From contig NZ_JACCCW010000001.1 of the NCBI RefSeq assembly GCF_013410065.1, positions 868,001 through 932,000 of the forward strand: a stretch of DNA of 64,000 bases. Direction: 5' to 3'. Numbering within the stretch: position 1 is the stretch's first letter; each line of letters begins with the position of its first letter. Position numbers and translations under genes: made by a program. The notes beneath the pieces are model-generated. The model was not told the origin of the DNA, searched no databases, and saw nothing but the letters and a program-made list of their open reading frames with translations. This DNA comes from Granulicella arctica (GTDB taxonomy: Bacteria > Acidobacteriota > Terriglobia > Terriglobales > Acidobacteriaceae). This document shows positions 17,018 through 23,946 of the stretch, piece by piece.

Positions 17018-17575
17018 ATGCTCATCACACCGCTCCAACTCGAAAATGAGCCCCTACAGATCGCCGAGTCCTTCGCGCCCGGCAGCATCGACTTCACCAC
17101 CGGCATCACCCAGCTCGGCCCGCTTCCCGTCAACGGCCACGCCGACCTCATCGTCGAACACCGCGGCGGCAGCGACCTCATCTCCGACATCCGCGTCCGC
17201 GCCGACTACACCGGCACCTTCGAAATCCAGTGCGCCCGCTGCGTCGAACCCGTCCAAATCCCCCTCAAAGGCGACTTCGACCTCATCTTCCGCCCCCAGG
17301 ATGCCGACGCCGATGCCGCAGAACGAGCAATTACTGTCGACGAGACCGAAATCGGGTATTATGAAAAGAGCGGCTTGCTGCTTGAGGATGTCGTGCGGGA
17401 GCAGGTGTTACTCTCCCTGCCTGGACGCGCCCTCTGCCAGACGGACTGCAAAGGGCTATGCCCGCGCTGTGGCCAGAATCTGAACCAGGCACTCTGTTCC
17501 TGTGAAGACACTCCGGCTGATCCGCGTTGGAACGCTCTTGCCGGTCTAGCCGGTAAGCTCGAGCTCAAGCACTAA
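17018..17575 (+). CDS. yceD: DUF177 / YceD family protein
   Basis: This 185-residue protein is a YceD-family member, often encoded just before rpmF and implicated in large-subunit rRNA metabolism or assembly. Recognisable features are an N-terminal beta-rich part, the motif FEIQCARCVEPVQIPL (about 68-83), an acidic stretch and the C-terminal cysteine pattern LCQTDCKGLCPRCGQNLNQ followed by CSCED. Rather than a strict zinc finger, the family has this CxxxCxGLCPxCG signature. It is followed by rpmF and plsX on the same strand, the common bacterial order. Confidence 0.9.
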   Translation: MLITPLQLENEPLQIAESFAPGSIDFTTGITQLGPLPVNGHADLIVEHRGGSDLISDIRVRADYTGTFEIQCARCVEPVQIPLKGDFDLIFRPQDADADAAERAITVDETEIGYYEKSGLLLEDVVREQVLLSLPGRALCQTDCKGLCPRCGQNLNQALCSCEDTPADPRWNALAGLAGKLELKH

Positions 17576-17653
17576 AGGTTTTCGTACCAAACAAGTTCTC
17601 CTTCACTGCCTGCGTGCATCGCGGTATGTTGAAGATATTGAAGGGATACCGCA

Positions 17654-17839
17654 ATGCCTAATCCGAAACGGCGCCACTCCAAACAGCGCACCGCCAAGCG
17701 CCGCAGCCATGACTTCCTCACCCCCACCGGTCTCTCCGAGTGCCCCAACTGCCACGAGCGCAAGCTGCCCCACCGGGCCTGCGGCAAGTGCGGTGAGTAC
17801 AAGGGCCGTGCAGTCCTCGCGACCAAGGAAGCAAGCTAA
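17654..17839 (+). CDS. rpmF: 50S ribosomal protein L32
   Basis: A 61-residue protein with the typical L32 start MPNPKRRHSKQRTAKRRSHD and the zinc-binding pairs CPNC and CGKC. It is a structural component of the large ribosomal subunit near the peptide exit region. A GAAGG site lies upstream of the ATG. It lies between yceD and plsX, a conserved arrangement linking ribosome and phospholipid synthesis. Confidence 0.97.
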   Translation: MPNPKRRHSKQRTAKRRSHDFLTPTGLSECPNCHERKLPHRACGKCGEYKGRAVLATKEAS

Positions 17840-17873
17840 CACCACAACTGAACCAGCACAGGCCCCCAACTAG

Positions 17874-18902
17874 ATGCCGATAGACATCGTTGTCGATGGA
17901 ATGGGTTCTGACAAGGCCCCCGAATCCGAGATTCGCGGGGCCATCCTCGCCTGCCGTCACCTTGACGTCCGGGTCCACCTCGTTGGCCCCGAAGACATCC
18001 TGCGCCCTGCGCTCCGCCAACACCTCGCCAGCCATAATCTCCAGAACAAGCACCTCCCCGTCTTCATCGTCCCCGCCTCCGAGTGGATCAGCATGGACGA
18101 CAAAGCAGCCCAGGCCGTCCGCGCCAAACGCGACTCCTCCATGCGCGTCGGCCTCAAGATGGTCCGCGAGGGCCGCGCCGCCGCCTTCTTCACCGCTGGC
18201 AACACCGGCGCCGCCATGGCCACCGCCAAGATGGTCCTCGGCATGTTAGCCGGAGTCCATCGTCCCGCGCTGGCAACGGTCCTGCCCACCACCACCGGCT
18301 CCCCATCCCTCCTGCTCGATGTCGGCGCCAACGTGGACTCCGACCCCGACAACCTCGTCCAGTTCGCCGTCATGGGCAGCATCTACGCCCAGAACGTCCT
18401 CAAAGTCCGCCACCCCCGCGTCGGCCTGCTCTCCATCGGCGAAGAGGACTCCAAGGGCAACACCCTCACCCACGACACCCTGCCCCTGCTCCGCGCCCTG
18501 CCCAGCATCAACTTCATTGGCAACGTCGAAGGCCGCGACCTCTACAACGGCCACACCGATGTCTCCGTCTGCGACGGCTTCGTCGGCAACGTCGCCCTCA
18601 AAACCAGCGAGGGCCTCGTCAAACTCTTCAGCGTCCTCCTACGCGACTCGCTCAAGTCCACCATCACCGCCCAGGTAGGCGCACTCTTTTCTCGCACCGC
18701 CTTCAACGATTTCAAGAAGCGCCTCGACTACTCCGAGTACGGCGGAGCACCCCTCCTCGGCGTCCGCGGCCCCTGCATCATCGGCCACGGCTCCTCCAAC
18801 GAAAAGGCCATCATGAACGGCATCCGCGTAGCCGCCGAGTTCGCCCAGGCCGAGGTCAACGCCAGCATCGAAGCCGCCCTCAAACCACCCGCCACAACCT
18901 AA
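17874..18902 (+). CDS. plsX: Phosphate acyltransferase PlsX
   Basis: PlsX converts acyl-ACP to acyl-phosphate, the first step of phospholipid synthesis in most bacteria. The 342-residue protein begins [18 protein letters not shown] and has [62 protein letters not shown] and [18 protein letters not shown], all typical of the family. It follows rpmF by 34 nt. The next region downstream carries an interspersed repeat rather than fatty-acid genes. Confidence 0.96.
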   Translation: MPIDIVVDGMGSDKAPESEIRGAILACRHLDVRVHLVGPEDILRPALRQHLASHNLQNKHLPVFIVPASEWISMDDKAAQAVRAKRDSSMRVGLKMVREGRAAAFFTAGNTGAAMATAKMVLGMLAGVHRPALATVLPTTTGSPSLLLDVGANVDSDPDNLVQFAVMGSIYAQNVLKVRHPRVGLLSIGEEDSKGNTLTHDTLPLLRALPSINFIGNVEGRDLYNGHTDVSVCDGFVGNVALKTSEGLVKLFSVLLRDSLKSTITAQVGALFSRTAFNDFKKRLDYSEYGGAPLLGVRGPCIIGHGSSNEKAIMNGIRVAAEFAQAEVNASIEAALKPPATT

Positions 18903-18916
18903 ACCCACCCACCAAA

Positions 18917-18990
18917 CTGTCATCCTGAGCGAAGCGCAAAGCGCGCAGCCGAAGGACCTGCATTTGCCCTTGCCGTTGTTTGGTTTTGTA
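18917..18990 (+). repeat. Interspersed intergenic repeat, copy 1
   Basis: This begins CTGTCATCCTGAGCGAAG and continues through CGCAAAGCGCGCAGCCGAAG, then GACCTGCATTTGCCCTTGCC. Related copies lie at 21209, 31186 and 31303. All are just downstream of a plus-strand gene and share the same order of sub-motifs. Confidence 0.8.
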
Positions 18991-19125
18991 CGAGACTGTT
19001 CGAAGCCCTTTGATCGCACGAAGATCGTCGCTAGCCCGCCTGCGAGTTGGCGACAAACCGGGAACCAAGTGATGAGATGCGCGTCTCCAAGGAACTATCT
19101 TGCTTGGGTCTGCTCCTGATTCAAA

Positions 19126-19991
19126 TCAGATCACCGCCTGTAAGACTTGGCACAGCAAGTAGCACGCGGCCTCGCTCAAGAGCTCAGCGTAATTTATCGT
19201 CTCGCCATACTGCGTAACATCGACTGTCTTCCCGAAGTCGGTAGGAAATTTTTTATCAGCGATCGCGGAGCGAAGGTCTGCACCATGCGCTAGCTTGTTC
19301 CTGAGCAAATAGAGAGGAATGGAGAGTTCATCCACTGTATAGGCGGCGCACCGGGCTCCGAGTGCCAGTTGGAAAATGCCATCGTTTGCGAACCGAGACA
19401 GTCGCAGAGTTTCTTCTTGAACTCTTCGCGCCCGCCACTATCGAAGATTGCCTCAAGGCCGGTTACCCACAACAGGCCCGCAATGTAGGGATGGAAATGC
19501 TCAAGACCTAGTTGCAGCAATGTGAGCGCGTTCTTGTGCTCCACATTGCTCCCATCCATCACCGGCTGAATTCGTTGGATCATAGCGGGCACTTGCGCTA
19601 GCATGCCTGCGTCAAATTTGTTCGCCATCGCCCATCGCCCAGGCTGCATTGGGGGACGGCGCTCTATCTGCTGACGCCTATATATAAAGCCGAGCGTTCG
19701 GATTGGCTTGATTACTTGGAACGCCATTAAGCCGGCATAGAAGCGGTTTGCTCCCCCGTTCCGGCGCTGAGCGTATGTCTTCCCCAGGGATGTACTGCTC
19801 GTATTCGCAAAATAGGTACGGCTTGCTGTCGCTTCTTCATCCATCTCACCCTTGCCCTGCGCCCAGTCCCAGCGGTGCGATAGCAGTTGGTCGTTGGGAC
19901 GCACCAGCGAGAGACCATCTCCTAAGGCAATGGTGTGCTCACCCTCATCTGCGACATCCATCAGAGCCGTATGGATCGTGTCTGTGCTCAT
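19126..19991 (-). pseudogene. HEPN-like (Apea-type) protein, frameshifted
   Basis: Two overlapping minus-strand frames look like one protein. The upstream frame (start 19991) encodes about 220 residues of a hypothetical protein with ALTLLQLGLEHFHPYIAGLL. Coding sense then passes, around 19340-19355, to another frame that continues YTVDELSIPLYLLRNKLAHG to the stop at 19126. RNKLAH fits the Rx4-6H motif of HEPN RNases and Apea-HEPN proteins. The junction sequence CGGAGCCCGGTGCGCC is GC-rich, so an indel or a sequencing error are both possible. If intact in other strains, it would be about 285 residues. No toxin or defence partner is adjacent. Confidence 0.6.
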
Positions 19992-20232
19992 ATTCGTCTA
20001 TGTTACGGTTGCCTTCATATTGCGCCCCGGTGAAACCTCAAATTCCGGTCGATTGGCAGATGAACCGAAACGTCTGCTGCATATAGGTAGTGGTTCGATA
20101 AGTCCCCATAAGTCGCATTCTCGACAGCGATCCATATGGGTTGAGTGCCAGAAGGAGAGTCCCGTAACACCCTCCTTTACCTCCCCACCCAAGAAAAAAC
20201 ATCACCCCACCATCCCCAGCATCCAACCACAC

Positions 20233-21165
20233 ATGAGCCCCTGGACCCTAGCCAACATCCCCACCCAGCAAGGCCGCCGAGCTCTCATCACCGGAGCCAA
20301 CAGCGGCATCGGCTACTACGCCGCATTGGAGCTCGCCCGCAAAGGCGCTCACATCCTCTTCGCCAGCCGCGACCGCACCCGCGGAGAAGCCGCTCTCGCC
20401 CGCCTCCGCGCCGAGGCCCCCAACGCCTCCGCCGAGCTCGTCACCCTCGACCTCGCCTCCCTCCAATCCGTCCACAACTTCGCCGCTCAACAGCTCGAGC
20501 AAGGCCTTCCCCTCGATCTCCTCATCAACAACGCAGGCGTCATGGCCCCACCCCAGCGCCTCGTGACCGCCGACGGCTTCGAGCTCCAGTTCGGCACCAA
20601 CGTCCTCGGCCACTTCGCCCTCACCGCGCTGCTCCTTCCGCTCATTCAAAAGGCCGCAGGAACACCCCGCATCGTCACCATCGCCTCCATCGCCCACAAG
20701 CGCGGACGCATCGACTTCGACGACCTCCAGGCCACCCGCAGCTACGCTCCCATGCGCTCCTATCAGCAGTCCAAGCTAGCCAACCTCATGCTCGCCTTCG
20801 AGCTCGATCGCCGCCTCCGCGCCGCGCACTCCCCCATCCTCAGCATCGCCGCCCACCCCGGCGTCGCCAACACCAACCTCTTTCACAAAGGAGATTTCTC
20901 CTCCATAGAAAGAGCCGCCCGCAGAGCAGTCGGCAGCCTGATCGATTCCTTCCTGAACTCCGAAGCCTCAGGAGCCCTGCCCACCCTCTACGCTGCCACC
21001 GCCCCCGAAGCCGTCAGCGGCGGCTACTACGGCCCGCAAGGCTTCCAAGAGATGCGTGGCGGCGACGTAGGCCCCGCAAAAATCAGCCCGCAAGCCCTCG
21101 ACCAAGCCGCCCAGCAGCGCCTCTGGCTCTTCTGCGAACAGCTCACCGGAACCACACTTCTCTAA
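20233..21165 (+). CDS. Short-chain dehydrogenase/reductase (retinol dehydrogenase-like)
   Basis: This 310-residue NAD(P)-dependent oxidoreductase has TGANSGIG near residue 20, LASRDRTRGE, LLINNAGVM, the catalytic Ser in VTIASIAHKRGRI and the YxxxK pair in SYQQSKLAN. Length and motif spacing match the WWOX/retinol-dehydrogenase-like subgroup. The open frame runs back to 19852, but the ATG at 20233 (MSPWTLANIP) starts the normal domain. The substrate is unknown. The neighbours are unrelated. Confidence 0.9.
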   Translation: MSPWTLANIPTQQGRRALITGANSGIGYYAALELARKGAHILFASRDRTRGEAALARLRAEAPNASAELVTLDLASLQSVHNFAAQQLEQGLPLDLLINNAGVMAPPQRLVTADGFELQFGTNVLGHFALTALLLPLIQKAAGTPRIVTIASIAHKRGRIDFDDLQATRSYAPMRSYQQSKLANLMLAFELDRRLRAAHSPILSIAAHPGVANTNLFHKGDFSSIERAARRAVGSLIDSFLNSEASGALPTLYAATAPEAVSGGYYGPQGFQEMRGGDVGPAKISPQALDQAAQQRLWLFCEQLTGTTLL

Positions 21166-21208
21166 AAGCCTGTCCAGGAACTGCCTTTTAGCACTGCTGC
21201 TTTTTCGT

Positions 21209-21264
21209 CGTCATCCTGAACGCAGTGAAGGACCCCTGTATTTGTTTTTGCTGTTGCTTGTTCC
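21209..21264 (+). repeat. Interspersed intergenic repeat, copy 2 (short variant)
   Basis: The copy begins GTCATCCTGAACGCAGTGAA, then GGACCCCTGTATTTG and TTTTTGCTGTTGCTTGTTCC. It lacks the central CAAAGCCCGCAGTC part seen in other copies. It lies between convergent genes and may serve as a transcription end. Confidence 0.65.
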
Positions 21265-21310
21265 ATACAGAAGGATGCGCATCCAAGATTATTGAAGCTT
21301 TGAACAGCTT

Positions 21311-22474
21311 CTAGTTCGCCGCAGCAGCCTGCCGCAGCGACACCGGAACCAGCTCCGAACTCAGCGTCTTCGCAGGCCCCGTCAGATAGTACGTCGGAAT
21401 CTCCGGATACTGCTCCTCCACCAGGATCAACGTCCGAAAATCGAAGCTCTGCACCTCCGACCGCCCCTCCATGTGGTTCCGCTTGATCGCTCCGCACAGC
21501 GTCTTCACAAACAGCTCCGGCCCCACCGTATGGTTGCCATCCGGCTCCCCGGCAGCCTTCGCCTCAGCCGGAGAAAGCTCCGGCAGAATCTTCGTCTCCA
21601 GGTTGAACCGCACCGTCTCCGCGTTCCGCCACCGAGCCTCGGCACCCGGCGTACCCTTGCCCACACCATCCTTGTAGTAGTGCGCGTAGAACCGCACGAA
21701 CCGGAACAACTGCTCCACATACGTCGGCACATACGGACTGATCAGGTGCTCCTGCTTCGCAAACTCCACCGCCACCGGCGACAACGCCAGATCGTTCGTC
21801 TGCTGCGCCCCAAAGTGCAGCTTGTCGCAGATGAACATCTTCTGCGCCTCCACTGACGAGATATCCCGCGTGTACACCTTGTTCTCCAGCGTGTACGCCG
21901 ACCCATCCGCCTTCCGGCACGACTGCGGATTCAGAAACTGGTCATGCCAGATCAGCGAAACATGATCCGTCGTCACCCCCGTATCCGTCTCCAGCGTCGT
22001 CGACAGATGATCCAGCCCATCCTCGAACGACGGTAGCGTATTCTCCGGCCGCAACCCGCGCCCCCCGCGATGCGCCGACACATCGAAGCTCGCAAAGTAA
22101 GCAGCCTCATCCGGATGTGCCGCCTTCTCTTCCTTCAGCACCGCCTGCAACATATCCGGGTAATCCGAGATGATGCCATCCACCCGCAGCGCAATCAACG
22201 CCTTCATCTTCTCCGGCGTATCCGTCGTCCACGGAATCACGCGAAACCCAGCCTTATGCAGCTCCGCCACATTCACCGCCGGATTCTCCCCCAGCAGCGT
22301 CCCATCATACGGCGACAACACCGGAGCCACCTTCACCCCATGCGCCTTCGCATGCGCGCCAGCCTTCGTCATCAAGCCAAGAAACGGATTCATCCCTTGC
22401 TCCTGCTGCGCCGACGCGCTCAAAACACCCACACCCAGCAAACCCATCGCAAGCCAAAGGCAGTAACGCTTCAT
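21311..22474 (-). CDS. Secreted glycerophosphodiester phosphodiesterase-like protein
   Basis: The 387-residue protein has a signal peptide (MKRYCLWLAMGLLGVGVLSASA). The catalytic N-terminal motif of GDPD enzymes appears late, at AHRGGRGLRPENT (134-146), with LETDTGVT (161-168) and the catalytic pair in IWHDQF. Before it, residues 75-110 look like the C-terminal end of a GDPD barrel (FRVIPWTTDTPEKM, DGIISDYPDML). The protein may therefore be a fusion of a barrel remnant with a full domain, or a circularly permuted arrangement. It would release alcohols from glycerophosphodiesters in the periplasm. It starts from its own promoter downstream of the toxin gene. Confidence 0.82.
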   Translation of the reverse strand: MKRYCLWLAMGLLGVGVLSASAQQEQGMNPFLGLMTKAGAHAKAHGVKVAPVLSPYDGTLLGENPAVNVAELHKAGFRVIPWTTDTPEKMKALIALRVDGIISDYPDMLQAVLKEEKAAHPDEAAYFASFDVSAHRGGRGLRPENTLPSFEDGLDHLSTTLETDTGVTTDHVSLIWHDQFLNPQSCRKADGSAYTLENKVYTRDISSVEAQKMFICDKLHFGAQQTNDLALSPVAVEFAKQEHLISPYVPTYVEQLFRFVRFYAHYYKDGVGKGTPGAEARWRNAETVRFNLETKILPELSPAEAKAAGEPDGNHTVGPELFVKTLCGAIKRNHMEGRSEVQSFDFRTLILVEEQYPEIPTYYLTGPAKTLSSELVPVSLRQAAAAN

Positions 22475-22588
22475 CCGTACAACTCCTCTATCTGATCAAT
22501 CACAATAGACTAACCAGCCAACGTTGACGAACCATGAACAGAGCAGCCCGCAAAGAAAAGGGGCGGCGAATCCTACGTTGCGCAAGCA

Positions 22589-23035
22589 CTATTCGTCCCC
22601 CGGATCCCAGACATCGAATCCTTCCTTCCGTGCTGCTTCCAGAAGAGCTTTATCAGAGGCTATAAAGCGCATATCTGTAGCCGCAAGGAGTTCGCGTGAG
22701 ACGATAGCGCTCCCAAGCTGCACAGCGTCCAGCGCCCGCAGATCATGACGATCAATCAAGGCGCTCGCCGCATCAAGCACTGGAGGATTTACCGGTTGCT
22801 CGAGGATCCGTCTTATCTCGCCTGCGAGCGTTTCAAGTGCCATCACAGCTTCGTCAGGGGAGATAAATCTCCCCTGACGAAGCCTGCATATAGCTGAACG
22901 GGCTTCGATCTGCGCAAGTGCGGAGACGACTTTACTTCTATCGTCCTCCACATTGGCGAAACGAAGCATCTTCTCACTGCCTTGCTCGTCGATAAACAGT
23001 TTTACTAACGCACTCGTATCGATGAAATGAAAGAT
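22589..23035 (-). CDS. VapC-like PIN-domain toxin, apparent ATC start
   Basis: The reading frame encodes a PIN RNase: FHFIDTSALVKLF with the first catalytic Asp, AQIEARSAI with the Glu, DLRALDAVQLGSAI and FIASDKALLEAARKEG with the later acidic residues. The first ATG (22969) would remove the catalytic Asp. An excellent GGGGAGG ribosome-binding site ends 6 nt before an ATC at 23035, giving a 148-residue protein beginning (M)FHFIDTSALVK, normal for VapC. The ATC immediately follows the TAG stop of the antitoxin-like gene in the same frame. ATC initiation, readthrough, or ATG-to-ATC inactivation are all possible. Confidence 0.72.
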   Translation of the reverse strand: MFHFIDTSALVKLFIDEQGSEKMLRFANVEDDRSKVVSALAQIEARSAICRLRQGRFISPDEAVMALETLAGEIRRILEQPVNPPVLDAASALIDRHDLRALDAVQLGSAIVSRELLAATDMRFIASDKALLEAARKEGFDVWDPGDE

Positions 23036-23848
23036 CTAGAACCTCCCCCGGTCACGCAAGAGAATCTCCGAGGCAGCTTCACCACCCCTCGTACGGATGG
23101 GTTGATAGCGAGGTGGAACAACCTGAGCGTAGCTAGATTCTCGGTTCAATTTGATCGTGGTAGTTGGGTGTTGCGGCGCCCTTGGATTAGGAATTTGGGT
23201 AGTCATAACAGCTCCCAGATCAATTGCCCTCGACAGCACTGCTTGCCGATGCGCTAAAGATTCAGCCCATACATAATTGTGTGCGGTTAGTTCATTATCG
23301 CGAAACTTCTTCAGTGCGATAAATGCCCTGCCTTCCTTTTCAGCTTCAGCAAGCGCAAGACACAACTGTTGAATCTGAATCTCCGCGACTAAAGGCTCCG
23401 TTGGCTGCCCCGCCACTCGCTGAACTCTGGCCGAGGCGAGCCTGGGCCGCTCTGCTTCAGTAACCAACAACGGGTCCAATCGGTGGCCGGTTTCCACATC
23501 GCGATTCATCCGTGCAAAAGCCGGGTGAACATCCTGCAAGGTCCTCTGAGGTGCAGGTTGCATCGGCGAAAGAGGACTAGATTCTTGCTGGAGGGGTTCA
23601 AAATAAATGACGATCTCGCCCGTCTGCGGATTCCAGTTCGAAGCAGCAGCCGTGCTGCGCTTCTTACGTCCATCCTCTTCAAGCTGAGCAACGGGTCGGT
23701 AGCCAGGTGGCGTTAGAAACTTCAATGCAGCCGTAATCTGTTCGCTTAAAGGAGCATTACGAAGAGCTTCTAAGCCCTCCTGAACAGTCTTTTCAATATC
23801 GCTGATGGTGGGTTCGCTTGGGGTAGGGGCATTGGACAATGTAGCCAT
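23036..23848 (-). CDS. Oversized VapB-like antitoxin with unknown N-terminal domain
   Basis: This 270-residue protein ends PIRTRGGEAASEILLRDRGR, which resembles the C-terminal toxin-binding tail of VapB/Phd-type antitoxins. The other 240 residues are not a normal antitoxin. They include KFLTPPGYRPVAQLEEDG, ASNWNPQTGEIVIYFEP and an EAEKEGRAFIALKKFRD helix followed by WAESLAHRQAVL. I do not recognise this region. It sits directly upstream of, and in frame with, the PIN toxin gene. A 37-bp palindrome covers the likely promoter. Confidence 0.6.
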   Translation of the reverse strand: MATLSNAPTPSEPTISDIEKTVQEGLEALRNAPLSEQITAALKFLTPPGYRPVAQLEEDGRKKRSTAAASNWNPQTGEIVIYFEPLQQESSPLSPMQPAPQRTLQDVHPAFARMNRDVETGHRLDPLLVTEAERPRLASARVQRVAGQPTEPLVAEIQIQQLCLALAEAEKEGRAFIALKKFRDNELTAHNYVWAESLAHRQAVLSRAIDLGAVMTTQIPNPRAPQHPTTTIKLNRESSYAQVVPPRYQPIRTRGGEAASEILLRDRGRF

Positions 23849-23891
23849 AATATAATTTCTCTTTATATCTATAAGATAATGAATATACCCC

Positions 23892-23937
23892 TATATAAGC
23901 AGAGGTATCCGTTATTTGTCAAATAACGGATACCTCT
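23892..23937 (-). promoter_or_regulatory. Toxin-antitoxin promoter with 37-bp perfect palindrome
   Basis: AGAGGTATCCGTTATTTG (23901-23918) and its exact reverse complement (23920-23937) flank one T. On the minus strand the centre contains TTGACA (23923-23918), a perfect -35 box, with TATA-rich candidates 18-20 nt downstream (23899-23892). The gene start is 23848. The position suggests an operator overlapping the -35, as in autoregulated toxin-antitoxin loci. No U-tract follows, so a terminator is less likely. Confidence 0.6.
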
Positions 23938-23946
23938 GGCACAAAC

